Shown: in pieces, positions 27,409 through 36,101 of the stretch
Numbering within the stretch: position 1 is the first letter of the stretch
How the letters are laid out: the number at the start of each line of letters is the position of its first letter
Source: Senegalia massiliensis
GTDB lineage: Bacteria > Bacillota > Clostridia > Tissierellales > SIT17
Length of the DNA: 64,000 bases
Assembly: GCF_009911265.1 (NCBI RefSeq)
Contig: NZ_QXXA01000001.1
Coordinates: forward strand, 186,001 to 250,000
Reading direction: 5' to 3'
Program-made: the position numbers and the translations under genes
Notes under the pieces: model-generated
What the model was told of the DNA's origin: nothing
Database searches by the model: none
What the model saw: the letters and a program-made list of their open reading frames with translations, nothing else

Positions 27409-28548
27409 ATGGATAAAAAAATATTTGTATTTATAATTTTAATTACACTAATATTTGTCAATGTTAATGCTACATTTGCAGATCAAAATGTAGAAGAAAA
27501 ACCAGAACCCGTAAGAGCAAAAGTGCTTGAAATATTATCTGAAGATGAGCAAGAAACATCTTATGCAGAAGGTGAAACAACAACAATACAAACCATTGAG
27601 TTGGAGATTACAAGCGGTGAAAATAAAGGTGAAAAAATAATAGTTGAAAATCATGTTGATAGTATGTTTGCTTATAATATAGTTGTAGAACAAAATGATG
27701 ATGTATTAGTATATTTAGAAAAAGATGAAAGTGGAGAAATAATTGAAGGGTACATATCAGAAATTGCACGTGATAAATATCTTTTATATTTAGGAATTGT
27801 ATTCTTTCTATTACTGTTGATTATTGGAGGATTAAAAGGACTAAAAGCTATAATAACATTATTAATAACTGCTTTTGCAGTGCTTAAAATAATGTTACCT
27901 CTTATATTAAAAGGATATAATCCAATTTATTTATCTATAATAATTTCTATTTGTATAATTGCTGTTACTCTTGTAATAATTTCAGGCTTCAATAGAAAAG
28001 CTTTAGCTGCAATAATTGGAACAACTGGTGGCGTATTAGTTGCAGGACTTATTACACTTATTATTGGTGAATTAGCAAGTCTTACTGGACTTGGAACAGA
28101 AGAAGCCCAAATGTTAAGTTTAGTTGAACAAGGAGATTCATTTAATTTTAAAGGTATATTATTTGCTGGAATAATATTAGGAGCTTTGGGAGCTGTAATG
28201 GATGTTAGTATGTCGATAGCTTCATCAATAAATGAAATTAAAACAGCTAATCCTGAAATGACAACAAAACAATTAATAAAATCAGGAATGAATGTAGGTA
28301 AAGATATAATGGGTACTATGTCTAATACATTGATATTAGCTTATTCTGGCGGTTCTATACATTTGATGCTTTTGTTTATGGCACATGATTTTAATATAAT
28401 TGATATTATAAATAGAGATATGATAGCATCTGAAATATTAAGAGCTCTAGCAGGAAGTATAGGACTTATATTTACAGTACCTATAACAGCCATAGTAGCA
28501 TCTAATCTTTATAACAGAATTGATAAGAAGACAAGTAGTAAGCATTAA
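27409..28548 (+). CDS. YibE/F-like membrane protein
   Basis: 379 residues from ATG 27409 (AAAAGGAGAG upstream decides against a more distal ATG at 27364). A signal peptide (about 1-25) leads to an extracytoplasmic region of some 100 residues, then about seven transmembrane helices. DVSMSIASSINEI and MSNTLILAYSGGS match the YibE/F family signature. Homologues are widespread in Firmicutes and their function is unknown; a transport role has been suggested. It lies upstream of the PdaB-like gene without a terminator. Confidence 0.86.
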   Translation: MDKKIFVFIILITLIFVNVNATFADQNVEEKPEPVRAKVLEILSEDEQETSYAEGETTTIQTIELEITSGENKGEKIIVENHVDSMFAYNIVVEQNDDVLVYLEKDESGEIIEGYISEIARDKYLLYLGIVFFLLLLIIGGLKGLKAIITLLITAFAVLKIMLPLILKGYNPIYLSIIISICIIAVTLVIISGFNRKALAAIIGTTGGVLVAGLITLIIGELASLTGLGTEEAQMLSLVEQGDSFNFKGILFAGIILGALGAVMDVSMSIASSINEIKTANPEMTTKQLIKSGMNVGKDIMGTMSNTLILAYSGGSIHLMLLFMAHDFNIIDIINRDMIASEILRALAGSIGLIFTVPITAIVASNLYNRIDKKTSSKH

Positions 28549-28619
28549 AATTTTTTATATTACTAATTTAGCATATCACCTAATATAATATAGTAATTAT
28601 AATATATGGGGTGATATAT

Positions 28620-29381
28620 GTGAAAAAATATTTATTTAAAAAGATTAATATTATAATTTTATTTTCAATAATTTTATTAGTATTGAGTATAATATTTATT
28701 AAAAGTTCAGATCCAAATATAGCAGAAGTATTTTCTCCTGATAAAAAGCTACCAATATATGGAGTAGATAGAGATGATAAAAAAGTTGCCATAAGTTTTG
28801 ATGCAGCTTGGGGTGATGAATTTACTAAAGACATTTTAGATATTTTAGATGAAAATAAAATTAAAACTACATTTTTTTTAGTAGAGTTTTGGGTAGATAA
28901 ATATCCTGAATTAGTCAAAGAGATTGATAAAAGAGGGCATGAGATTGGGAATCATTCTTCAAGTCATCCATATATGTCTGAGCTAAGTGAAAAACAGATA
29001 GTAGAAGAATTAAAAAAAACAGAAAAAAAAATACACAAATTAACAGGGAAAACTACTGTATTATTTAGACCACCTTATGGAGATTATAATAATAGGTTGA
29101 TTGAAGTCTCTAATAAAAATAATTATCATGTAATACAATGGAGCATAGATTCTTTGGATTGGAAGGAAAAGGGAGTTCAACCTGTAGTAGATAGAGTTGT
29201 AAAAGATATAAACTCAGGATCAATTATTTTATTTCATAATAATGCAAAATATGTAACAGGATATTTACCTATTATATTAAAAGAGTTAAAAGAAAAAGGG
29301 TATGAAATAGTGCCTATTTCTGAAGTTATATATAAAAAAGATTATTATATAGACCATAGAGGAATACAATATAAAAAGTAA
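28620..29381 (+). CDS. Polysaccharide deacetylase, PdaB-like sporulation type
   Basis: 253 residues from GTG 28620, placed 5 bases after GGGGTGAT. One N-terminal membrane anchor (about 9-27), then a NodB domain with the PdaB-specific SFDAAWGDE (59-67), H112/H116 in GNHSSSH, RPPYG (150-154), WSIDSLDW and the LFHNN final motif. In Bacillus subtilis PdaB is needed for stable spores; a role in spore cortex or wall modification is inferred here. The next gene, a Mur-ligase paralogue, is 69 bases away. Confidence 0.87.
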   Translation: MKKYLFKKINIIILFSIILLVLSIIFIKSSDPNIAEVFSPDKKLPIYGVDRDDKKVAISFDAAWGDEFTKDILDILDENKIKTTFFLVEFWVDKYPELVKEIDKRGHEIGNHSSSHPYMSELSEKQIVEELKKTEKKIHKLTGKTTVLFRPPYGDYNNRLIEVSNKNNYHVIQWSIDSLDWKEKGVQPVVDRVVKDINSGSIILFHNNAKYVTGYLPIILKELKEKGYEIVPISEVIYKKDYYIDHRGIQYKK

Positions 29382-29450
29382 TGTTTGGTGCATAATAATT
29401 GTGAAAACTAAAGATAATAATTGCAATTTAATTTATAGAGGAGATTTAAA

Positions 29451-30884
29451 ATGTATATAATGAATATGGAGATATTTGGAATAACATGCAACTCAAAAAA
29501 AGTAAAAAAAGGTTTTATATTTGTAGCTATATGTGGTCAGAAATTTGATGGAAATGATTATATAGATGAAGCTATAAACAATGGTGCAGTTATAATATAT
29601 ACTGAAAAAGATATTAAAAATAAAGAAATCCCTGTAATAAAAGTTGAAAATTCACGAATTAAATTGGCAGAACTTTTAAATAAGTTTTATGATTATCCTA
29701 CAGATGATATGACTATTATAGGAGTGACTGGAACAAATGGAAAAACAACAACAACTCATTTAATAGATGATATTTTTAAAAAAGCTAACAAAAAAACTGC
29801 ACTTATAGGTTCATTAGGATTAAAAATAAATGATGAATATACTGATATTAATATGACTACACCTGATTCTGAAAACTTATATGAGATATTATTTAGACTA
29901 AGAAAGCAAAATATAGAAGTTGTTATAATGGAGGTTTCATCACATGCATTGAAGCTTTATAGAACACACGGAATAAATTTTGATGTTGCTATTCTAACAA
30001 ATATAGATATAGATCATATGGATTTTCATAATTCATTTCAAGATTATTTAAATAGTAAAAAAAGATTATTTAATTCATTAGATAAAAACAAATTAGCAAT
30101 AATTAATATAGATGATAATAATTCAAAGAAAATTTTGGAAGGAAACAATCATGTTTTAACCATAGCTTATGGACTTAATTCAAAGTCAAGTATAACCGCA
30201 TCAAGCATACAAATGGATGAAAATTTGAGTTTTACTGTGTGTATTCAACGAAGTATAATTTCAGATAAAGGAAATGAATATGAGCCACAAGAATTTAATG
30301 TGTTTATGAATATATCTGGGATTTATAATGTTTATAATAGCTTAGCAGCAATATCTTGTGCTTTATATTATGATATTGATATTAATATTATAAGAAAATC
30401 ACTTTCAAATATAAAAAATATTTCAAGAAGATTTGAGAAGATACATGATAGTAACTTTATTGTGATAGATGACTTTTGCCATAATCCAGCAAGCTATCAA
30501 GCTGTCTTAGATAGAGTAAGAAGTTTGAAATATAATAAAATAATAATAGTAAATGCTATTAGAGGTAGTAGAGGAATAAAAATAAATAAAGAAAATGCTT
30601 ATGTTTTAGCTTCCTGGTATGAATTATTTAATAATCCTAAAATAATTGTTACTTTAAGTGATGATGTAGTGGATATTAATGATAAGGTTAATGAGGATGA
30701 AATTAATCAATATAAATATATATTTAGGGATTATGAAGTTGAACATGAACTCTATGATAGTCTTTATTTCTCAATTAAAAAGGCAATAAATTATGCAGAT
30801 GAAGATGATATAATTCTTTTATTAGGGTCACAAGGAATGAATAAAGGAAAAGAAATATTTAAACAAATAGTAGAAATTTCTTAG
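29451..30884 (+). CDS. MurE-like Mur ligase paralogue of unclear substrate
   Basis: 477 residues. The N-terminal half follows MurE: SKKVKKGFIFVAICGQKFDG, the ATP loop GVTGTNGKTT (91-100), MEVSSHAL and TNIDIDHMDFH. The C-terminal domain begins FVIDDFCHNPAS. However, where MurE has the diaminopimelate-recognition motif DNPR (or DDPN for lysine), this protein has LSDDVVD, and the nucleotide region reads NAIRGSRG instead of the usual GCGGDRD. It is therefore not a standard MurE. It adds an amino acid or peptide to an unknown acceptor. It follows the PdaB-like gene, which suggests a wall- or spore-related role. Confidence 0.82.
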   Translation: MYIMNMEIFGITCNSKKVKKGFIFVAICGQKFDGNDYIDEAINNGAVIIYTEKDIKNKEIPVIKVENSRIKLAELLNKFYDYPTDDMTIIGVTGTNGKTTTTHLIDDIFKKANKKTALIGSLGLKINDEYTDINMTTPDSENLYEILFRLRKQNIEVVIMEVSSHALKLYRTHGINFDVAILTNIDIDHMDFHNSFQDYLNSKKRLFNSLDKNKLAIINIDDNNSKKILEGNNHVLTIAYGLNSKSSITASSIQMDENLSFTVCIQRSIISDKGNEYEPQEFNVFMNISGIYNVYNSLAAISCALYYDIDINIIRKSLSNIKNISRRFEKIHDSNFIVIDDFCHNPASYQAVLDRVRSLKYNKIIIVNAIRGSRGIKINKENAYVLASWYELFNNPKIIVTLSDDVVDINDKVNEDEINQYKYIFRDYEVEHELYDSLYFSIKKAINYADEDDIILLLGSQGMNKGKEIFKQIVEIS

Positions 30885-30902
30885 AAATTTCTACTATTTT
30901 TA
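30865..30902 (+). terminator. Terminator of the Mur ligase paralogue gene
   Basis: A 15-bp perfect stem AAATAGTAGAAATTT / AAATTTCTACTATTT includes the last codons and the stop of the gene and is followed by T residues. Confidence 0.88.
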
Positions 30903-31079
30903 TTTATATAAAAAAAGGAATTTCACAACTTATGTCTAATATTAAATTTAGGGGATTAATATTCATTACTAATGATAAGGATAAAAATTAAAATAATTAT
31001 TCATAATTATAACATTAAATGAATAATATTATTTTAGGATCCAAAATCACATAAGAATAGGAAAGGAAGTGGGGCATTT

Positions 31080-31784
31080 ATGGAGAATGTTGCAAATAGC
31101 AACTCAGTAACTATTGTAGGAAAGGTGGTTGAAGACAAAGTATTCAGTCATGAAATGTATGGGGAATCTTTTTATATTTATAATATTGAAATCCCTCGTT
31201 TAAGTGAACATACTGATATATTGCCTGTAACTGTATCAGAAAGATTGTTAATAGACTTGGATATTGAGGTAGGGAAAACTATTATAGTTGAAGGACAATT
31301 AAGGTCCTATAATAGGTATAATAATGGTCATAATAAATTAATATTAACTATTTTTGCTAGAGATTTATACATACCTTGTGAAGAAGAATATCAAGAAAAA
31401 ATTAAAAGGCCAAATGAAATTTATTTGGATGGATTTATATGTAAAAAACCAATTTACAGAACAACTCCTTTTGGAAGAGAGATAACTGATATTTTAATCG
31501 CAGTTAATAGAGCTTATAATAAATCAGATTATATTCCTTGTATTGCATGGGGAAGAAATGCAAGATTTTGTGAAAATTTAGAAATTGGTGATCATATAAA
31601 AATCTGGGGGAGAATACAAAGTCGTGAATATCAAAAAAGACTTTCAGACGGAAGTGTAGTAAATAAAATGGCATTTGAAGTATCTATTTCAAAACTAGAA
31701 TACATAAAAGATGATAATAATAGAGAAAACAAAGAAGATGAAGATGAAACATATAAATCAAATTTAAAATCAGAAGCATATTAA
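31080..31784 (+). CDS. Single-stranded DNA-binding protein paralogue with two OB folds
   Basis: 234 residues. Two OB-fold SSB-like segments can be traced: residues 5-100 (NSVTIVGKVVEDK, VEGQLRSY) and 108-215 (NEIYLDGFICKKPIYRTTPFGREITDILIAVNR, PCIAWGRNARF, IWGRIQSREYQKR). The second is the better SSB match. The acidic C-terminus (NREN KEDEDET) lacks the classical DDDIPF tip. Known as a second SSB-type protein in Clostridia; a DNA-binding role is inferred. It has its own terminator. Confidence 0.85.
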   Translation: MENVANSNSVTIVGKVVEDKVFSHEMYGESFYIYNIEIPRLSEHTDILPVTVSERLLIDLDIEVGKTIIVEGQLRSYNRYNNGHNKLILTIFARDLYIPCEEEYQEKIKRPNEIYLDGFICKKPIYRTTPFGREITDILIAVNRAYNKSDYIPCIAWGRNARFCENLEIGDHIKIWGRIQSREYQKRLSDGSVVNKMAFEVSISKLEYIKDDNNRENKEDEDETYKSNLKSEAY

Positions 31785-31786
31785 AT

Positions 31787-31812
31787 AAAACAGCCATTAA
31801 TGGCTGTTTTTG
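31787..31812 (+). terminator. Terminator after the SSB-like gene
   Basis: Perfect stem AAAACAGCCATT / AATGGCTGTTTT followed by TG; three bases after the stop codon. Confidence 0.88.
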
Positions 31813-31839
31813 TTATAATATATATAAGGAGGTGTAAGA

Positions 31840-31980
31840 ATGGATTTTAACATAGAATTTAAATTAATATTTGGACTGATAATTCTTATAATAGGAGCTT
31901 CCATTCAATATACATTGAATAAAATATTATTTGAGTTAAAAAGAATAAGAAATTATTTAAGTGGAATCAATGACGATTAA
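31840..31980 (+). CDS. Small single-span membrane protein
   Basis: 46 residues (MDFNIEFKLIFGLIILIIGA start) behind a perfect AAGGAGGTG. One hydrophobic helix at about 9-24, then an amphipathic, basic tail (NKILFELKRIRNYL). Unrecognised. It sits between the terminator of the SSB-like gene and the hpt promoter, so it appears to be a unit of its own. Confidence 0.6.
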   Translation: MDFNIEFKLIFGLIILIIGASIQYTLNKILFELKRIRNYLSGINDD

Positions 31981-31989
31981 TTAACAGTA

Positions 31990-32018
31990 TTGACATGATA
32001 AATGAATTGAAATAAAAT
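31990..32018 (+). promoter_or_regulatory. hpt: Sigma-A promoter of hpt
   Basis: TTGACA (31990-31995) and TAAAAT (32013-32018) with a 17-base spacer, 55 bases before the hpt start codon. Confidence 0.55.
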
Positions 32019-32072
32019 AGTCATTAAATGATTAAAGATTAGGTTAATAGAAGAATACTAGGAGTTGATTTT

Positions 32073-32597
32073 ATGGATGAAAAATGTAAAGTAGTTATTT
32101 CTAAAGAAGAGATAGCTGATAAAGTAAAAGAGTTAGGACAAATAATTACAAATGATTATAAGGACAAAAATCTCTTGGTAGTTTCTTTATTGAAAGGTAG
32201 TTTTATTTTTACAGCAGATTTAGTTAGAAAAATAAATTTAAGAGTAAGAGTGGAATTTATGACAACATCTAGCTATGGGAGCCAAGAGTATTCTTCGGGA
32301 AAAGTTAGAGTAGTCAATGATCTCCATGCAAATATAGAAGATTATGATATATTAATAGTAGATGATATTGTAGATTCTGGTAATACAATGAAATTTATTA
32401 TGGAATATTTAAGAAAAAGAAATCCAAAATCTGTAAAGTCATGTGTTCTTTTAGATAAACCTGAAAGAAGAGAAGTAGAAATTGAACCTGATTATTATGG
32501 TTTTAGGATACCTGATTTATTTATAGCTGGATATGGTTTAAATTATGGAGATTATTATAGAAATGTAGAAGATATATTTGTTTTTGAAGATAAATAA
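32073..32597 (+). CDS. hpt: Hypoxanthine(-guanine) phosphoribosyltransferase
   Basis: 174 residues, the normal length. The PRPP-binding loop VDDIVDSGNT (96-105) and the SLLKGSFIF and MTTSSYGS segments identify the family, and the C-terminal PDLFIAGYGLNYG carries the purine-binding Asp. It converts hypoxanthine and guanine to IMP and GMP in purine salvage, complementing deoD at 1572. Cytoplasmic; transcribed from its own promoter. Confidence 0.97.
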   Translation: MDEKCKVVISKEEIADKVKELGQIITNDYKDKNLLVVSLLKGSFIFTADLVRKINLRVRVEFMTTSSYGSQEYSSGKVRVVNDLHANIEDYDILIVDDIVDSGNTMKFIMEYLRKRNPKSVKSCVLLDKPERREVEIEPDYYGFRIPDLFIAGYGLNYGDYYRNVEDIFVFEDK

Positions 32598-32620
32598 GCA
32601 TTAATATTAATGCTTATTTA
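32594..32620 (+). terminator. Weak terminator after hpt
   Basis: Palindrome ATAAGCATTAATATTAATGCTTAT, overlapping the hpt stop codon, with only a short T run. Read-through into the protease gene at 32645 is possible. Confidence 0.5.
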
Positions 32621-32644
32621 TAATACTTATTTTAAGGAGATAAT

Positions 32645-33565
32645 ATGGAAAAAATAAATAGACCTAAAATATTAGAAACTAATATTTTTTATTTAATTAT
32701 TGCTATTTTATTGCTTACTATTGGTGGTATGGCACAATCTTATGAATTATTTTCAGGACTTATTATAACAGAGTATATATTGATATTATTACCTGTGATT
32801 ATATATTTAAAAATTAAAAAGTATAATATAAAAGAAGTTTTAAGATTAAACAAAATAAAATTAAAAGATGGATTGTTAATAGTATTAATAACTATATTAA
32901 TATATCCATTAGGAACATTTTTGAACTCTATAATGCTAATAATTATAAGTTTATTTAGTGAATTAAAACCAAATCCTATACCCACACCAACTTCTAGTAG
33001 TTTTTATTTATTAGGATTATTTATAATAGCTGTAACTCCAGGAATTTGTGAAGAGTTTATGTTTAGAGGATTCATAATGAAGTCTTATGAAGGAAAAGGA
33101 TATAAAAAAGCTATATTTATATCTGCTTTACTTTTTGGAGTTTTTCATTTTAATATTCAAAATTTATTGGGACCTATGTTTTTAGGAGTAGTATTTGGAT
33201 TTATAGTATATAGAACAAATTCATTAGTATCTGGTATTATAGCTCATACAACTAATAATGCAGTTGCATGGAGCCTAACATATCTTTTAGGTAATATAGA
33301 TGCAGTTACTGAATCAGCTGGTGGAGTTAGTCCTAATGTTTCAGAAACAACAGCTCTTCTAGCATCATCATTTTTGTTATTAGGTATTTCATTTTTTACA
33401 GGTGCAATAGCTTTATTTCTTTATAAGAAATTATCCATAAATAAAAAAGTTGAAATTGAAAATTTTGAAGAAAATAATTTAGAGAAAAAAGGATTTTTTC
33501 AGTATATACCGATTATAATAACATTTGTAGGATTTATAATATTAAATATATTAGCATATAAATAA
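32645..33565 (+). CDS. CPBP family intramembrane metalloprotease
   Basis: 306 residues with about eight transmembrane helices. The CPBP motifs are complete: E136-E137-F-M-F-R141, FHFN with H168, and HTTNN (H201, N205). These residues form the glutamate-protease site of Rce1-like enzymes. Substrates in bacteria are mostly unknown; some members give bacteriocin self-protection. Ribosome binding site AAGGAGA. Confidence 0.92.
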   Translation: MEKINRPKILETNIFYLIIAILLLTIGGMAQSYELFSGLIITEYILILLPVIIYLKIKKYNIKEVLRLNKIKLKDGLLIVLITILIYPLGTFLNSIMLIIISLFSELKPNPIPTPTSSSFYLLGLFIIAVTPGICEEFMFRGFIMKSYEGKGYKKAIFISALLFGVFHFNIQNLLGPMFLGVVFGFIVYRTNSLVSGIIAHTTNNAVAWSLTYLLGNIDAVTESAGGVSPNVSETTALLASSFLLLGISFFTGAIALFLYKKLSINKKVEIENFEENNLEKKGFFQYIPIIITFVGFIILNILAYK

Positions 33566-33569
33566 AAAA

Positions 33570-33591
33570 GGCCAACTTGGGGGAGTTGGCC
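33570..33591 (+). terminator. GC-rich hairpin after the CPBP gene
   Basis: GGCCAACT / AGTTGGCC with a 6-base G-rich loop stands out in this AT-rich DNA, four bases after the stop codon. A second small hairpin (AATAGC / GCTATT, 33601-33617) follows. Neither has a T run, so termination is likely but not certain. Confidence 0.5.
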
Positions 33592-33688
33592 ATAATATAT
33601 AATAGCTTTACGCTATTAAAGGGGAGTGGGAAAAGTAGTAATTTTCCAACAAGTAATAGTTTATCATTTATTTAAACTAAAATCAAGA

Positions 33689-33718
33689 GTATATTTTGAT
33701 TTATATTTTCTCATAATA
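33689..33718 (+). promoter_or_regulatory. Sigma-G promoter of the divergent spore protein gene
   Basis: GTATA (33689-33693) and CATAATA (33712-33718), 18 bases apart, fit the sigma-G pattern GHATR-N18-CATnHTA. The start codon is 19 bases past the -10, leaving just room for GAGGAGG. Confidence 0.55.
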
Positions 33719-33736
33719 ATGATGAGGAGGTATAAA

Positions 33737-33940
33737 ATGGCTAAGAAAAAGAAAAGGGAAACTCTTGAAGATAAGATGAAGTATGAAATTGCTGAGGAGT
33801 TAGGGTTGACAGATAAAGTTAAGAAATTTGGATGGGGTGGATTAACTGCAAAAGAAACTGGCAAAATTGGCGGATTAATAAATGTTAGAAAAAAGAAAAA
33901 TAAAGATAAAAAACAAGAATCAAATAAAAAAGAAGCATAA
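33737..33940 (+). CDS. Divergent alpha/beta-type small acid-soluble spore protein
   Basis: 67 residues from ATG 33737 behind GAGGAGGTA; longer frames further upstream lack a ribosome binding site. It contains the germination-protease site KYE17-IAEELG and a second block GGLTAKETGKIGGLINV that parallels the conserved SASP C-terminal helix. It differs from the canonical family in its strongly basic ends (MAKKKKRE and a lysine-rich tail). A spore DNA-binding role is inferred and is supported by the sigma-G-like promoter. Confidence 0.82.
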   Translation: MAKKKKRETLEDKMKYEIAEELGLTDKVKKFGWGGLTAKETGKIGGLINVRKKKNKDKKQESNKKEA

Positions 33941-33973
33941 CTAAAGACTAGTTTTAAATAAGGGGGATATTTA

Positions 33974-34705
33974 ATGGCATATAATGAGTTTTCATTGATT
34001 TATGACAAATTAATGATGAAAGATATTAATTATATGAATTGGTATAATTACATAAAAGATATATTTAATAAATTTGGTAAAAAACCAAACAATATATTAG
34101 AAATGGCTTGCGGTACAGGAAACTTAACAGAGATTTTAGCAAAAGAAAGATATAACATTGAATGCTTTGATCTATCTGAAGAAATGTTATCAATAGCATA
34201 TGAAAAGCTTAGAAAATATAAAAACGTATCAATAAGAAATATGAATATGTTAAATTTTAATTTTAATAAAAAATTTGATTCAATAATAAGCATATGTGAT
34301 AGTATAAATTATATAATAAATATAGAAGATTTAAAAAAAACATTTTTAAATGTTTATAATCATTTAGACAATGAAGGAATATTTATATTTGATATTAATT
34401 CATATTATAAATTGTCTGAAGTAATAGGAGACAACACATTTGTACATGATGAAGATGATGTTTTTTATACATGGGAGAATGAATTCAAAGATAATATAAG
34501 TAACTTCTATCTTACATTTTTTATAAAAGAAAATGATGTTTATCATAGATTTAATGAATTTCATAGAGAAAGGGCTTTTCATATAGAAGAAATTGTGTTA
34601 TTATTAAAGAAAGTTGGATTTGAAAAAATATCAACTTTTGATGGTTTATCATTTGAAAGACCCAAAGAATATAGTACAAGAATTAATTTTGTAGCAATTA
34701 AATAA
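33974..34705 (+). CDS. Class I SAM-dependent methyltransferase
   Basis: 243 residues behind AAGGGGGA. N-terminal MAYNEFSLIYDKLM is typical of the YqeM-like group. Motif I is ILEMACGTGNLTEIL, followed by FDLSEEML, and SIISICDSINYI is the fourth-strand motif. The substrate is not known. It follows the spore protein gene by 33 bases without a terminator, so the two may share transcripts. Confidence 0.87.
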   Translation: MAYNEFSLIYDKLMMKDINYMNWYNYIKDIFNKFGKKPNNILEMACGTGNLTEILAKERYNIECFDLSEEMLSIAYEKLRKYKNVSIRNMNMLNFNFNKKFDSIISICDSINYIINIEDLKKTFLNVYNHLDNEGIFIFDINSYYKLSEVIGDNTFVHDEDDVFYTWENEFKDNISNFYLTFFIKENDVYHRFNEFHRERAFHIEEIVLLLKKVGFEKISTFDGLSFERPKEYSTRINFVAIK

Positions 34706-34719
34706 AATTAAAATTTTGT

Positions 34720-34748
34720 TTGACATAAAAAAAATACTATGATAGACT
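34720..34748 (+). promoter_or_regulatory. Promoter of the cold-shock gene
   Basis: TTGACA (34720-34725) with TAGACT (34743-34748) at 17 bases. Transcripts would carry about 60 bases of 5' leader, shorter than the typical cspA cold-responsive leader. Confidence 0.5.
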
Positions 34749-34813
34749 ATAGAAGTAGTAGATAGTATATAGTACATATCTACAGGTAATAGATTTTAGG
34801 AGGAATGTTTTTA

Positions 34814-35014
34814 ATGGAAAAGGGAACAGTTAAATGGTTCAATGCAACTAAAGGTTATGGATTTATAACAAGAGAAAATGGTGAAGATGTATTTGCACAT
34901 TATTCAGCAATTCAAGGTGACGGATTCAAAACTTTAGAAGAAGGTCAAGAAGTTGAATTCGAAATAGTTGAAGGCGAAAAAGGCCCACAAGCTACTAATA
35001 TCACTAAACTATAA
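34814..35014 (+). CDS. Cold-shock protein
   Basis: 66 residues from ATG 34814; AGGAGGA at 34798-34804 gives correct spacing, while an ATG at 34805 abuts it. RNA-binding motifs RNP1 (KGYGFIT) and RNP2 (DVFAHYS) are intact. It is a single OB-fold RNA chaperone that melts secondary structure in mRNA. Its own promoter and terminator make it monocistronic. Confidence 0.96.
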   Translation: MEKGTVKWFNATKGYGFITRENGEDVFAHYSAIQGDGFKTLEEGQEVEFEIVEGEKGPQATNITKL

Positions 35015-35051
35015 GAAAATATAATAATATTTAATATATAGTTAATGTAGC

Positions 35052-35085
35052 AATTAAGACTCCAATGAGGGGTCTTAATTTTTTT
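35052..35085 (+). terminator. Terminator of the cold-shock gene
   Basis: Stem AATTAAGACTCC / GGGGTCTTAATT with one T-G pair, four-base loop and seven T. Confidence 0.9.
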
Positions 35086-35148
35086 ATGTAAAACTATTAT
35101 TTTGTGGGTATAATAAGTATCAAATGATTAAAATTAGGAGGATTTATT

Positions 35149-36027
35149 ATGAAAGATTATATAATAAGAGCTAGTGATGAAAATGCTTCTTTTAGAGTAT
35201 TTATTATTAGTTCTACTAATATGGTAGAAAAGGCTAGAAGTATTCATCATACATCTCCAGTAGCAACAGCTGCATTAGGAAGAACTTTAACAGGAGCAAC
35301 AATGATGGGTTCTATGTTAAAAGGTGATAAAGATAAATTAACTCTCCAATTTAGGGGAGATGGGCCTATTAATAATATTCTTGCAGTATCAAATAGTAAA
35401 GGTCAAGTAAAAGGTTATATTTCTAATCCTCGAGTAGAGGTTGAAGATAGAAAAGATGGTAAATTAAATGTAGGTAAAGCTGTAGGAAAAAATGGTAAAT
35501 TAATAGTAATTAAAGATTTAGGACTTAAAAAACCATATGTAGGACAATCTAATATTGTTAGTGGAGAAATTGCTGAAGATATAGCAAATTATTTCACAGC
35601 TTCAGAACAGCAACCTTCTGCAGTTGCATTAGGAGTATTAATAGATAAAGATAGAAGTGTAAAAGCAGCAGGTGGAGTTATTGTTCAAGTTCTTCCAAAT
35701 ATAGAAGAAGAAGTTTTATCTAAATTAGAAAAAAACATAACCATATTATCATTTATTTCATCTTTGATAGATGAAGGATCAAAACCAGAAGATATTCTTG
35801 AACAAGTTTTTGGTGAGTTTTCAATGAAAGTAACAGAGAAAAAAGAAGTTGAATTTATATGTGATTGTAATAAAGATCGTATGGAGAGAGCACTTATCAG
35901 TTTAGGGAAAGATGAACTTGAAAGTATAATAAATGAAGATGAAAATGCGGAGTTAGTTTGTCATTTTTGTAATCAAAAATATAATTTTGAGAAAAAAGAA
36001 CTTCAAGATTTAATAGACAGAATTTAA
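35149..36027 (+). CDS. hslO: Redox-regulated chaperone Hsp33
   Basis: 292 residues. The four zinc-binding cysteines of the redox switch are present as C238-x-C240 and C271-x-x-C274. The N-terminal body shows TAALGRTL and LQFRGDGPI, typical of Hsp33. It protects proteins from aggregation under oxidative stress in the cytoplasm. Ribosome binding site AGGAGG; a possible -10 (TATAAT, 35109-35114) lies 40 bases upstream. Single gene. Confidence 0.95.
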   Translation: MKDYIIRASDENASFRVFIISSTNMVEKARSIHHTSPVATAALGRTLTGATMMGSMLKGDKDKLTLQFRGDGPINNILAVSNSKGQVKGYISNPRVEVEDRKDGKLNVGKAVGKNGKLIVIKDLGLKKPYVGQSNIVSGEIAEDIANYFTASEQQPSAVALGVLIDKDRSVKAAGGVIVQVLPNIEEEVLSKLEKNITILSFISSLIDEGSKPEDILEQVFGEFSMKVTEKKEVEFICDCNKDRMERALISLGKDELESIINEDENAELVCHFCNQKYNFEKKELQDLIDRI

Positions 36028-36101
36028 AAGCATAAGTCCTATTTGTTAATATTAAATATTTAAGGGTATATTTAAATTAATGAATATAAGGAGGTTTTTA
36101 A

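Noticed and set aside
28580-28918. Minus-strand open frame opposite the PdaB-like gene
   Set aside because: It is a shadow of the strongly supported + strand gene, has no ribosome binding site and an odd serine/isoleucine-rich composition.
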